Positions 8,609-18,872 of a stretch of 64,000 nucleotides of DNA are shown piece after piece. The stretch's first letter is position 1. Each line of letters starts with the position of its first letter. The notes below the pieces were generated by a model. The model had not been told where the DNA came from and searched no databases. It was given only the letters and a program-made list of their open reading frames with translations. The translations under genes and the position numbers were made by a program. The stretch spans positions 12,239,501-12,303,500 of the forward strand of contig CM063290.1 in NCBI GenBank assembly GCA_032173965.1, given 5' to 3'. Source of the DNA: Sitta carolinensis (lineage: Eukaryota; Chordata; Aves; Passeriformes; Sittidae).

Positions 8609-11171
8609 AATCTCTCCAACGTCTTTCCATCACTCCCACCCATCTTTCCATCCCTTGCTCTCTATGGTGCTCAGCATGGACACACATCTCTCTGGCTCTC
8701 TCCTCCTCAAGCCCAGCTCTAAGCCCCTGCCTCCCATAGCAGCCCCCAGCCTCACCAGTACTGAGCCTGGGGCCATGATTCACTCCCACGCCAAAGTGGG
8801 TGCTGCAGCTGGAGGCCCTGGCAGTGGGGTGACACACAGGGGGCCAGCCCCAGCCCAGCCCGTGGCAGTGCTGGCAGTGGTGGGGCCAGTTTGTCTTGCT
8901 GGTTTGGCCTGGCACAGATGCTATCAAACCACATTGTGCAAAACCCTGCCCGGCAGCCAGCCATGGGGGCAGGGGTTTGTGCCTCCCTCTGGGGAAAGCC
9001 ACCAGCTCCTGTGGCCGAGGCTGATGCTGCACTGACCCTGCGCCCTGTAACACACCCAGGCCAGTGCAGGTTCCCCTTCCCTGGTGTCCATCATCCTAAT
9101 ACAGCAAACAGCATGAGGAATGATGGTGGCACAGCAGGATCCTGGATGCAGGTGTGGGAGGTATGCTATGAGGTTGCTGGCAAAATCTAGCCAGAGGCTG
9201 GACATCTTTGCCAGACGGAGGATATTGCATGACCAGCCAGGGAACCACCGAATGGATTTCAGCAGCAGCCATTGTGATTGGTCCGGGTCAAGATGGGAGA
9301 GAAGGCTAAATTAATAAACAACTTGACCTGTACTTGCTCACTGAACTGATTTATGAAGCATTTCTCCTTTATGGGTATTGAGTTTAAGGCCAGACAGTTT
9401 TCTCTACAACTCTGTAATGCGTATCAGTTGTGACTGGAGAATAACCTGTCCCATTCCTGGAAAACAGTGGCAGACAAAGCTTAACTTCAGGAGCTGGCCA
9501 CCAACAGCATGGCAGCACGCACAACCCCCTGGGCAGGAGCCATCTTTTCTCTTTTTCCTCTTCTTTCTTTTTTCTTTTCTCTTGCTCTGTGATGCCTCCC
9601 CATGATAAACACCCATTAAGAAGACACAATTTTTCTTTTCTTCTTTTCAAAGCCAGTAACTGTATGGCATAAATTTCCCAGGGACGTCTGAACCTTTGCC
9701 ATGCTCATCCCAGGCTCTGCCGCCACCACCAGCCTGGTCTGGCCCCTCCTTTGCTTCCTAAAGGCAAATAATGGAGATGAAAGGGGACTCAGCAGTCGCC
9801 TTTTCATTTAGGCGAGGTGCTTCAATGGAAGGCTGGTGGGCTGCAGACAGAAGGCAGAGATTTAGTAAAATAATTTTTCTTCAAGTCATCTTTAATAAAA
9901 TCATCTCAAGTCTTTATGTGGGCACTGAAGCAGTAATACAAGTGCTCATTATTGTCTTTCTTTTGTACTTCAGTTAAAAGTTACCTTCCCTCTACAATGC
10001 ATAATCACCTGCCAGAGCAGCCAGCCATCCTGGCCAATCCCCACCCTCAGGTCTGGCAGCACTTCTAACCCCACAGCTGAGGCACGTGCAGAGCCGTTCC
10101 CAGGCTGCCCAACCACAGCAAAATGCTTGAATAATCCCATTGGCACAAGCCTGGCAGCACAGTCTCGGCACCATCAGTGTCTTTGGCTGGGGACTCTGCC
10201 AGTAGAGAGTGCAGAGCTCAATGGACCGCCATGGGACACTTGAAGCTGTGTTCAGTGGCATGAACTGGAAACAGACACTCAAAGACAGGCAGAAGTGCTG
10301 GTGCAGGGTGAAAAGGAGGCTTGCTTCACCACCTGCAACCCATCCTGGGACTGGAAGGTTTGAGAGTAACCTGAAGAACAAAGATCTCTGCATTTAGATT
10401 GGGATGTTTTTCCCACATATTGCCCTTTCCACCCCCACCCTCCCCCTTGCCCCATTTCTAGACTGGGACAATTAATTGCAGGTATTTTCTACCACCTTTT
10501 TGGGACCTGCTTAAGCAATGCCCAAATTGCCCTCATTCTTGCAACAGATAAATTTCTGGGCACTTGATAAACACCAAGGAATTATTTCTATCTGATGATG
10601 CCAGCAGCACTGCGAGGATTGCTTTGAGCAGAGCAGCGCTGAAGGAGATATAGACTGGGTCATCCAAATGACAAAAATATCAGAGAATTATGAGCTAGAG
10701 TTATGCTAGTAATTGCATATTTCTAATTTCCGCATTTATCATCCCTCTCCCTTTGCTCTGCTGTGCCTACCTAAGCAAGACGGGCTGCTACTGATCTTAC
10801 CTGAATACAATAGCCTGCTGCTCCTAGAAAACATTTATGCATGAATTAATCACACACAGTGAAAAGGGACACTGATATACAGATGCTGTCACAAGAGCTG
10901 CACAGAGGTAGCTTGGCACCAGAGTGTGCGTGCCAAGAGCACAGCCAGACAAGGAGAGCTTAGAGGAGAGGGGCACACTGCTGTGAAGGGTGATAAACCT
11001 GTTGATTTGCAGCCGGTTCCCATAGGATGCAGTAGTTACCACAGCATGCAAAATGAACATGATTTTTACTGCTGGGCTTTGTACATCTCAGCTCTTTGAC
11101 AGAGGTACTGGGGCTGGACTGAGGTGTTGTCCCGGGAGAGAAAGCTCCCCTGTGCATCACAAACCTCTTAC
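8609..11171. other. Intergenic, no gene recognised
   Basis: No protein-like open frame or repeat family stands out. A pyrimidine-only tract lies around 9543-9585. AT-rich blocks are at about 9860-9985 and 10650-10740. Overlapping open frames near 8475-9053 are by-products of the microsatellite and GC-rich sequence. Confidence 0.6.
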
Positions 11172-11434
11172 CACTCCTTTGAAAAGCACTGAGTGCCCAG
11201 CACTGTTGGCTCTTTGGAAGGTGGACACAGCTTTGGGAATTCTCATAAAACCATTGCATAGACAAAGTAAAATCTGCTGTCCTTCCAGCAAATTGTAATC
11301 ATTGTCTTGGGCTTCTCGCCAAACTTCTTCTGCCTTGGAGCCAAACCACTGCTCCAGTTTTTGATGCATATCCTGAGAATTATTCAGCAGCAGCAGCTCT
11401 TTTTCAAAAGCCAGTAGTAACAGTGCATTTTTGC
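11172..11434 (-). CDS. Candidate unassigned coding exon B
   Basis: A minus-strand block bounded by an acceptor (TTTCCTTTAG, ending at 11435) and a consensus-like donor (GGAGTG then GTAAGAG) stays open for its full 263 nt: two bases completing a split codon, then 87 codons, ending in phase 0. The peptide looks protein-like and helical, e.g. NALLLLAFEKELLLLNN, then QDMHQKLEQWFGSKAEEVW, then REAQDNDYNLLEGQQILL. I recognise no family. It could be an exon of an unannotated minus-strand gene or a decayed copy. There is no Met start within it and no partner exon is proven. Function unknown. Confidence 0.3.
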
Positions 11435-11598
11435 CTAAAGGAAACATCGTTCTTTCTTGACGACTTTTCCTCCATTTTCCTTTAAGGCAGCACTGGGAGA
11501 TCTCAGGACTGTGTCCCTAAAATATTCATGTGATGGCTATTCATTATTCAGTGCTCAATTCAGCGGTACTGCCAGCCTCAGCCTGACAAGCAGACCCA

Positions 11599-11903
11599 TT
11601 AAGAAACCCTCCCCACAGCAGCCCTGAAAGAACACCAAGACAATTTTGCTCTGTGCAGGACTGCAGCTGCTTGAACCCCCTTCTTTCCAGCTGTACTCAG
11701 AAGCGGATTGGCACTGTAGGAAAAGCGGGAGCTTGTTTCGCAAGCTTCCCATCTTTTGGTGAAGGTCTTGCTCCTCTTTAGAAAGAGCAGCTTGCTGAGG
11801 AGACTCTGAAGCAGGGCTGCCTGGCCAAGGCTGAGCTCTGAGAAGGCACCAACCCCGCTGGGGCCCTCGGTGAGTTTTTTAGACTCCGCTTCTTCCACCA
11901 GCC
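11599..11903 (-). CDS. Candidate unassigned coding exon A
   Basis: Follows an excellent acceptor (TTTTATCTTCACAG, ending at 11904) on the minus strand and stays open to a TAA at 11599. It reads LVEEAESKKLTEGPSGVGAF, then SELSLGQAALLQSLLSK. A second frame over the same bases is also protein-like (AALSKEEQDLHQKMGSLRNK), so the true frame, or a frameshift in a relic, cannot be decided. No strong donor and no AATAAA follow. It lies between candidate exon B and the 12-kb CpG island on the same strand, which would suit a minus-strand transcript starting in the island. Unrecognised. Confidence 0.22.
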
Positions 11904-12029
11904 CTGTGAAGATAAAATCGCCTCCTTGCCTGGCAGGGTGGGGGCAAGTTAATTAGAGAGAACTGCCTGCCTCTTTGAAGGCACAAAGCACCGGATGGGA
12001 AACCGATGGGATTTCTCCAGCTCCCATTG

Positions 12030-12570
12030 TGTCAGCTCTGCCTGGGGAGCCTCAGCCGCGCTGCCCACTGCTGCCCCTCCTCACGGCCCCTCGGCGGCAG
12101 CCCCCAGCTTGGAGCGCTGAGCAGAGCACGCTGCCCCGACACCACCTCTGTGCCCCTGACTGGCAGCACGGTACGAGGACGGATGTCTCGCACCAGCCCA
12201 CCCAGCAAGCGCCCCCCGAGGGTGCCGTGACACCCAAGGGAGGGCTCTGCTCCACTGGACACCGGCTGACCCTCAATTATAGCAGAGGGTGCAGGAAGCG
12301 CCGGGGCCGCCTGTGCAGGAAGCGGGGTGTGCCGCTCTCGGTGACTGAAAAACAACCGCGGCAGAGGTGTGCCGACAGCGGCACGGCCCCGCCGAGCCGC
12401 AGAGCCCCTGCGCCAGGGGTACTCCCACTCTTCGGCACGCCGAGCGGCACTGGCATCACCCTTGGTGCCAGGATCCAGGCCTGCCAATACACGGACCTCC
12501 CACAGTCTGCACATGGCCCGGCACCACCTGTGCCCCAGCCGCGAACCCCCGAGCCCTGCCAGGGCACACC
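12030..12570. promoter_or_regulatory. Orphan CpG island between LSG1 and FAM43A
   Basis: GC-rich sequence with frequent CpG stands out from CpG-poor flanks. Both strands carry 202-codon open frames here, which reflects base composition rather than coding. It could be an unannotated promoter (possibly for the minus-strand blocks at 11.2-11.9 kb), or a CpG-rich enhancer of FAM43A. Confidence 0.5.
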
Positions 12571-12640
12571 CGCTGCAGGATGAGGTGCTGCTCCCCTTCA
12601 GAGAGGCAGGAGGGCAGCAGGGGTGGCATGCAGTTTCCAT

Positions 12641-15615
12641 TAAAGGCTGTTAAGGACCCTTCTCCCTGAGCAGGTCATGCTGTCCCCTGCCCTGCCAACT
12701 GGTCTTAGGCTGTCCACGCTCCTGCTGACTTGCTGCTGGCCAAGATGCCTGGATGTCGGCTGGCGAGGTTGGGGTCACGGCACCCTGCCTGCCACCATGG
12801 ATGGCCTGTGAGGCTCAAAAGACAGTCTTTCCGCTTCATGGAAAAACCTGACAATTCAGCATTTCCTTTGTCCCAGTTTGGAACAAAGAGTCAAAACTTT
12901 GACATGTTGCATAGTTATAGAGACTCTGAAATACTTTGTTTTGGAACATTCTGAAACGTTGGTTTGCAGTGTTTCACTCTGACTGTGTCACTTCAGCTGC
13001 TGTGACACAAGAAGTACTATTGCTACCTGGGGGGAGAAAGCCTGACATGTTTTCATACACTGCCAAAATCAGTACATTCCCATGAATTATTTTGGTCTTG
13101 TCATACCAACTTTCCCCAGCACCTTTTCCCACTACTCTCCTCAAACAGAGATCTGCATCAGCTCCAATTCCAGCTGCTGGGCACAAAAGCCATCCTTGAA
13201 GTGGGGCTGCTCCCTGCAGGGTTTCACCCTCTCCCATCAGACAGAGCCTGGCATCTATCCCCCCACACTGCATGGGGCAGGCAGCATGGGCAGCGTGGCA
13301 GTTCCCTCCAACAGAGGTGTTGGACAGCTGCCTGCCTGTCAGCACCCCAGAGACACCGTGCACCCCAGAACCCACAGGCTGCTGGTGGGGTGTGACCACA
13401 GCCTCCAGTGCACGCTGGAGTGGCCAGGGCAGAAGGGATGGAGTGTGGCAGGGAGTGGGGTCTGCCGAGGGCCAAGTGCAGCACTCCCTGTGCTACCGGC
13501 TCTGGGCCGCAGGGCAGAGATGGTATCTTACAGATTTTCCCACGCCTCGCTCAGGATTTGCATGCGTGCACGAAGGCAGGTGATGCTCGGTAGCTGCTGG
13601 GATATTGCATAAATAGAGAGCAGGCTGTCGCACTCCCCCCAGGCTACAGCCCCATGCAGATAAGCCCCCAGCATGCAAGTCCTACACATCACGGGTGCTG
13701 CCGGCCTTGCAGACCAGGAGGGAGCCTGGTGCTCACTGGGAAACAGGCAACACGCCCTGGCCCCACAGGGCAGGCTCTGCTCTCACTGTGCCTCAGCTTC
13801 TCCTCCTGGCAATGAAACAGATTTCCAGCACCATAGGAACAGCCCCAAGCATGGGGCAGGTGCCCCAAACTTAACTGGGCTGCTCCCTGCTGCCAGACTT
13901 CACCCAAAGGCTGTGGCACAGCTCCTCAGCCCAGCACAGAACTTGGAGCATTTTGTGTGGGAATTTCTGTCACAGACCACCATGATTAGTAACATGCTCT
14001 TTAGCTGCTGAAGCATGTGGCAATCATCTGTGTCCAGAACTGAAGCAGCTGCCACATAGCAGGAAAGAAATGGTCCTGAATTAACTGGGTCCATTAATGA
14101 AGCAAAGAAAGCTACAATGGTCTGGCACACTGGTGGGCAAGCATGGTGAGGACCCAAGCCAAGACAGATTCCATTCTTGAGCAGGGATGTGACCACAAGA
14201 CACCCTCCCTTCTGCTGCACTTCCAAGTGGTACAGAGGCAGGTATTCCGTGGTGCTGCTTCTCCCTAGCCACCATCTGGAGCTCCCAGTGGGTCTCTGAG
14301 ATGCTGATAAGGAAACCTCTACCCTGAGAATGCAATGTAGAAATGGCAGTGCTTCTGCCTTGGGATTGGGGAGGCCATGAGGAGGGCAAAGGTGTCAGAT
14401 TGCCTCCTTCACCTTACACGCAACTGGGGTTTGCAGACAAATGTGCCCAAAGGCTGTTGAAGAGCCACAGGGATCAGCAGCCTGCACGAGCCATACTGTG
14501 AAAACTTGAAGTCTATGTTCCTGAACACAGATCAGTTCAAATGGGATGGCAGAGGCCATCATGGCTCTGCAAACATCTCTATGGGCATCATTGTCAGAAG
14601 TGTCTGTGTACCAGCACCACCCCCCCACAGCTCTAACCTCTCTGCAGAGGCAGCACTGCAGGAGGGTGCCTGGGCCTCCTTGCTTGCTCCATTCCACCTG
14701 GAGCAAACACCTGCCTGCTGAGCTACCAGCCCAAGGCTCAGAACAGGTTCCTCTACCCACAGCTGGAGGCGGTCAGGGTTTTGGCAAAGCAACTCCCTTG
14801 TATGGAGATACTGTCATGCCTACACGTCTAAGAGGAGCAGATGGGATTGCTGTTGGCCTTGCAGATCACAGACACTGCTCAGGCAGATGGCAGCTGCTGG
14901 GCATGGGGCAGGCGTGGGTCTGTGGCTCTGAGGAGCTGTGGTTCAGCAGGACACCTTGAGGGAGGAGGCAGATCTTCGAGCACTGCGGGAGTGCCACACC
15001 ATGCGTGGGTGTCAGATGTCACCTCAAGCCATTGGATTTACGTGCACAGCAGCATCTTCTGTTTTCACCTTGCAAGACAAAGAAGACAAAAAAAAAGTAC
15101 ATTGAATGATACTTGGAGATGAATCAGCTGTACAAAGCAAAGTCTTTCTCTCCCTGCCATGCAGTGGGATGGTCCTGCAGGCTGGCAGGAGCTGTCTGCC
15201 ACAGGCTGCAGCATAGCACGACAGCACCATGGGTGCTCCCAGTGGGTGCCTGGCACCCAGCCTGCATCAGGGCTGACAGCAGAGAACCCCCAGCTGGGGC
15301 AGGCTGCTGCTGGGCACTGCAGTTGGGGCAGACCTCAGCCCCTGAGGTCCCAGTGTGGTTTTGTTGAAGAGGCAGAGGGCTTGATTCAGCATAGTGCTGA
15401 ACCCAAATATGCATCCCAGTGGATGCTGGGCTTCGTGTCGAGGGCCTGGCTGGTTTGCCCCAGCTCTGGCTGTGTAACAGTTCATGTGCACTGATTGGTG
15501 CACACCCAGCCCATGCAGCTCTCCAACTGAAGTTTTCTCATTGGAAAATGGGAGCATTAACACATTCACTTTTCAGGGCAAGCAACAGCCTTCCTAACCA
15601 GGTCAAACTGCTGTG
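12641..15615. other. Intergenic, nothing recognised
   Basis: Moderate GC, CpG-poor sequence with numerous short overlapping frames on both strands and no protein-like one. I see no repeat family, tRNA-like or rRNA-like sequence. Confidence 0.6.
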
Positions 15616-16107
15616 CTAGAGCTGCTGAAGACAGGAAATGCAGCATGTTACTGACCTGCACCTACCACTGGCCTTTGGAAGCCATGGCTGCAGCCAGACA
15701 TCCCCTGGGACCATCTGTGGCTGAGCAGTCTCAAGGGATGGTGCTGACCACCATGGCCTCCAGTGAGGGAGATTTTGGAAATACAAGGAAATGGGCAAGT
15801 GCTTTTTAATAGTTTCATGCTGGTCACTGTGGTTACTTGCAATTCCCAAATAATCTGCTAGATGGCATAATATAATAATAGTAATAATAAAAATAGTAAC
15901 AACAACAAGGATAATTACGTACTGGTTTAATTGATCCAAACTCCAGAAATGATTTGTCACATAATTTAGGCAGGTGGTTACGTATTTTACTGCATGAGTA
16001 CATACTGCCCCCCCTTTCGTTGAGCATTTCTCCAAACCCTGATTAAGTGCCATTATCTGCAACACTGGAATTTCTATTCTTTCTGGCAAGGATCTGACAC
16101 ACGACAC
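15616..16107 (-). CDS. Hypothetical 163-codon frame with one hydrophobic segment (doubtful)
   Basis: Minus-strand ATG-initiated frame, divergent from FAM43A. Its middle reads NYVTNHFWSLDQLNQ followed by a strongly hydrophobic run (YVIILVVVTIFIITIIIL) that would span a membrane. That run is encoded by the degenerate ATT-type trinucleotide repeat at 15869-15910, so the membrane segment may be a composition artefact. Codons on either side do not resemble a family I know. I list it because a frame this long in AT-rich DNA is uncommon; most likely it is not a gene. Confidence 0.15.
   Translation of the reverse strand: MSCVRSLPERIEIPVLQIMALNQGLEKCSTKGGAVCTHAVKYVTTCLNYVTNHFWSLDQLNQYVIILVVVTIFIITIIILCHLADYLGIASNHSDQHETIKKHLPISLYFQNLPHWRPWWSAPSLETAQPQMVPGDVWLQPWLPKASGRCRSVTCCISCLQQL
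15869..15910 (+). repeat. Imperfect (TAA/AAC)n trinucleotide repeat
   Basis: Runs of TAATAATAG, TAATAATAAA, and AACAACAACAAGG form a degenerate trinucleotide microsatellite. Confidence 0.8.
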
Positions 16108-16875
16108 AAGAAGCTATAGTAACAACACATAGACCAACTTTCTCATTATGTCTGTGAGTGTACTCAGCAACCCCAACAACAAGTTACAAGACAGCTTCTT
16201 GTTCTTCGGCTGCTGCATGTAAATAAAGAGCAAAGGATTACTCATACATAATAACCAGAATTTGCTGCAGGCCCTTAAGGTCTCAGAGCCCGACTAACCA
16301 AACCAAAGGAAAGATCATGTCGCAAGAGCGGGATTTGTCCATGGAACACCGTGGACGGGCAGGCAGCCGAGGTTCGGGCTCTCCCGGCGGTGGGATCTCC
16401 CAGAGAGTGGGGTCCCGCACTGGTTTTGGGATTTTTATCAGTTTAAGGGGATTTTGAGCAAATGGTTCCCGCGCGGGGCCCTCTCCATTCTCCCCGCCGT
16501 GCTAACGAAAGCTGCAGGAGAGCGCTTTGGCACCCACCCTCCGCACGTGGCCGCGGGGAGCGAGCCGGGACGGGACGGGGCGCCCGCTCTCCGCGCCGCG
16601 GCCGCACCGGCGGGTGTCCCCCGCTGGAGGCCGCGCTCTGCTGCGAGCGGGGCGGGGATCGGGCCCGCCCGGCCGGGCTGGCACCGCCCCGTGCCCGCCC
16701 CACGGCGCGGCGGGGCCGGGACCGGGGCCGGGGCGCCGCGGCGGGCGGCGCAGAGCGGCGGCGGCGGGCGGGCGGCGAGCAGCGAGCCGCTGGCTCGGCG
16801 GGTCCGGGCAGCGGGCGCTCCGCCCTCGGTGCGCGGGGCCTCCCCTCTCCGCGCCCGCGGAGCGCGGCGCCCGCC

Positions 16876-16881
16876 TATATC
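16876..16881 (+). promoter_or_regulatory. TATA-like element of FAM43A
   Basis: CCTATATCTA is the only A/T-rich hexamer within more than 300 bases of GC-rich sequence. It is 128 bases upstream of the FAM43A ATG, a plausible core-promoter position. Confidence 0.5.
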
Positions 16882-16911
16882 TACGGCCGCGGCGGCCCGG
16901 CGCCCGCAAGG

Positions 16912-16917
16912 ATGTGA
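16912..16917 (+). promoter_or_regulatory. Minimal start-stop upstream ORF (ATGTGA)
   Basis: ATG followed immediately by TGA, with A at -3 (AAGGATGTG). If transcription starts near 16900 it is close to the cap. Start-stop elements can stall initiating ribosomes (general knowledge); effect here is inferred. Confidence 0.45.
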
Positions 16918-16951
16918 GGCGGGCGGGCAGCCCAGCCGCCGCCGCCGTGGC

Positions 16952-16990
16952 ATGCCCCCCCGCGCCCGGAGCCGTCGGCGCGGCGCCTAG
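16952..16990 (+). promoter_or_regulatory. Upstream ORF of 12 codons in the FAM43A leader
   Basis: ATG at 16952 with G at -3 encodes MPPRARSRRRGA and stops at TAG 16988-16990, 18 bases before the FAM43A start codon. The short gap leaves little room for reinitiation, so it would be expected to reduce main-frame translation if included in the mRNA. Confidence 0.5.
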
Positions 16991-17008
16991 CCGCGGCTCC
17001 GCGGGGCC

Positions 17009-18097
17009 ATGCTGCCCTGGAAGCGGAGCAAGGTGGAGCTGGCGGCGGGCGAGGCGCGGCGGCAGAGCAAGCCCAAGGGGTACGCGGTGAGCGTGCACTA
17101 CTCGGCCCTCACCTCGCTGGCCCGCGCCTGCCCCGAGAGCGCACTGCACCGCGTGGGCAGCATGTTCCGCTCCAAGCGGCGGAAATTTCGCGTCACCAGC
17201 GAAGACCCCACGTATACTGTGCTCTACCTGGGCAACGCCACCACCATCCAGTCCAAAGGTGAGGGCTGCACCGACCTGGCTGTCTGCAAGATTTGGAGCA
17301 AGAGCGAGGCGGGCCGGCAGGGCACCAAGATGAAGCTGACCATCAGCGCGCAGGGCATCCGCATGGCCCACGCCGAGGACAAGGGGCTGCGCCGGCCCGG
17401 CCACCTCTACCTGCTGCACCGGGTCACTTACTGCGTGGCCGACCCGCGCCTGCCCCGTGTCTTCGCCTGGATCTACCGGCACGAGCTGAAGCACAAGGCG
17501 GTGATGCTGCGCTGCCACGCCGTGCTGGTCTCCAAGCCTGAGAAGGCGAAGGCCATGGCCCTGCTGCTCTACCAGACTTCGGCCACGGCACTGGCCGAGT
17601 TCCGCCGGCTGAAGAAACGGGACGACGCGCGGCACCAGCAGCAGCAGCTGGTGGGCGAGCAGAGCATCCCGCTGGTGCCGCTGCGCAAGCTGCTCAACGG
17701 GCAGTGCTGCTACAAGCCGCCGGTAGAGCGAAGCCGCAGCGCGCCCAAGCTCGGCTCCATCACGGAGGACCTACTGGGTGAGGAGCAGGAAGAGCGGGCA
17801 ATGCACTGCGACTGCGAAGACATCCTAGAAGCGCTGGGCGAGCCCGAGGGCGAGCTGCTGCGCCCCAGCACCGGCCGCGGCGAGAGCCCAGAGCTGGGCC
17901 AGCTACTCCGCGACCTGGGCGAGCTCAGCCTGGGCAACGACTTGCGCTCGCTGCGTGCCGACCTGCGCGTCCGCCGCCTGCTTTCCGGGGAAAGCACGGG
18001 CAGCGAGTCCTCCCTGGAGAGCGGCGGCACGGACGGAGCCGCCCCGCCCGGCAGCGACGCCGAGCAGCCGCCCCCCGGCGACCCCGAGACCGGCTGA
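17009..18097 (+). CDS. FAM43A: FAM43A, PTB/PID-domain protein
   Basis: Complete 362-residue intronless coding exon. FAM43 proteins carry a phosphotyrosine-binding (PID/PTB) domain and have no settled biochemical role; an adaptor function is inferred from the fold. The N-terminus MLPWKRSKVEL and KPKGYAVSVHYSAL are family hallmarks. The PTB region spans about residues 66-205, with DPTYTVLYLGNATTIQSKGE, CTDLAVCKIW, and VFAWIYRHELKHKAVMLRCH. Then come a glutamine-rich spot (HQQQQL), CCYKPPVERSRSAPKLGS, an acidic segment, and the conserved tail LGELSLGNDLRSLRADLRV with LLSGESTGSESS. It is about 60 residues shorter than the mammalian protein (about 423 from memory), the loss falling in the acidic linker around residues 255-290. 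The ATG is chosen because the conserved MLPWK begins there. GC is extreme, giving a 377-codon antisense frame that is an artefact. LSG1 beside it confirms the orthologous locus. Confidence 0.97.
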   Translation: MLPWKRSKVELAAGEARRQSKPKGYAVSVHYSALTSLARACPESALHRVGSMFRSKRRKFRVTSEDPTYTVLYLGNATTIQSKGEGCTDLAVCKIWSKSEAGRQGTKMKLTISAQGIRMAHAEDKGLRRPGHLYLLHRVTYCVADPRLPRVFAWIYRHELKHKAVMLRCHAVLVSKPEKAKAMALLLYQTSATALAEFRRLKKRDDARHQQQQLVGEQSIPLVPLRKLLNGQCCYKPPVERSRSAPKLGSITEDLLGEEQEERAMHCDCEDILEALGEPEGELLRPSTGRGESPELGQLLRDLGELSLGNDLRSLRADLRVRRLLSGESTGSESSLESGGTDGAAPPGSDAEQPPPGDPETG

Positions 18098-18119
18098 GCA
18101 CTCGAGCCCGTAGGCGTGC

Positions 18120-18335
18120 GCGGTGCCGCCGGGGCACACCGGGTTCCCTCCGGCAATGCACGGTCCCTTCCGGGCGTGAGCGGCGCCGCAGGGGCGCACC
18201 GGGTTCCCTCCGGGAACGCGCGGCCCCGCCGGGGCGCACCGGGTTCCTTCCGGCTTCTTCTGGAACGCACGGTCCCTTCCGGGCGTGCAGGGCCCCACCG
18301 GGGCGCATCGGACCCCTCCGGCCCCGCCGAGGCCC
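18120..18335 (+). repeat. GC-rich degenerate tandem repeat after the FAM43A stop
   Basis: The core GGGGCRCACCGGGTTCC recurs at 18131, 18191 and 18231, with a diverged copy near 18300; a second core, GCACGGTCCCTTCCGGGCGTG, occurs near 18158 and 18267. Spacing is irregular (60, 40, 69 bases), so it is a degraded minisatellite. Minus-strand open frames of about 250 codons over this area arise from the repeat. Confidence 0.8.
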
Positions 18336-18872
18336 CTCGGGGAATTCGCGGTCCCGCCGGTTCCCCGCGGTGCCCCCGCGTCCCGCAGCATCCCGGGGAG
18401 CGACCGCCCCTCCCGTGCTGGTGCCGCTGGCCGCCGGAGCCGGACCCCAACTCGCCGCGGGCTGTTTACCTCCGGCTCAGCCCTTGAAGATCTGCCAAAT
18501 TCCTGGAATAGCTTTCCCCGGGGAGGGCGGCGGGAGGGAGGTGTTGCGCCTTGTTTACAGTCAGAAATCTCACATCCGAGAGGCTCCCCCCCCGCCGTTT
18601 TCTCCATTAAAGTCACTCCATCGTGCTGTCGTGTCCAAGAGGTTTGCACTGTTGTGAAGTTGGGGTTTTTTTTAATTGTTTTTAAGTTAGATCTTTTTTT
18701 TTTTTTTGGGCCCCGGTCCTGTCCCCGGTGTCAATGCTCTAGATCTTTTGCTGTGCAAAAGAAGACTACTTGTGGCTGTTCACCTGTATATAGGGAAATG
18801 TATGCAAATACATTTTGTTATTTTTAAGAACACCACCATTGCGATCTCCTCTGTTTGCACATATGTGAAGAA

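Larger units (their letters stand above)
16440..18450 (+). promoter_or_regulatory. FAM43A CpG island (promoter and whole coding exon)
   Basis: Very dense CpG from about 16440 through the FAM43A coding exon and into its 3' region. Upstream GC boxes include GGGCGGGGATCG (near 16648) and several GGGCGGGC/GGCGGGCGG runs around 16740-16770. A TATA-like TATATC is at 16876-16881 in an otherwise G/C-only stretch; it predicts a start site near 16900-16910 (inferred). This architecture suits a developmentally regulated single-exon gene. Confidence 0.8.

Noticed and set aside
11975..12640. 202-codon frames on both strands at the 12-kb CpG island
   Set aside because: Equal length on both strands points to GC composition; peptides are low-complexity and have no motif.
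16502..17635. 377-codon minus-strand open frame opposite FAM43A
   Set aside because: Antisense to a confirmed coding exon in extreme GC; the absence of stops follows from base composition and the plus-strand codons.
17710..18649. Two minus-strand frames of about 247 codons over the FAM43A end
   Set aside because: Generated by GC-rich tandem repeats; low-complexity Arg/Pro/Gly/Ala peptides with no family features.
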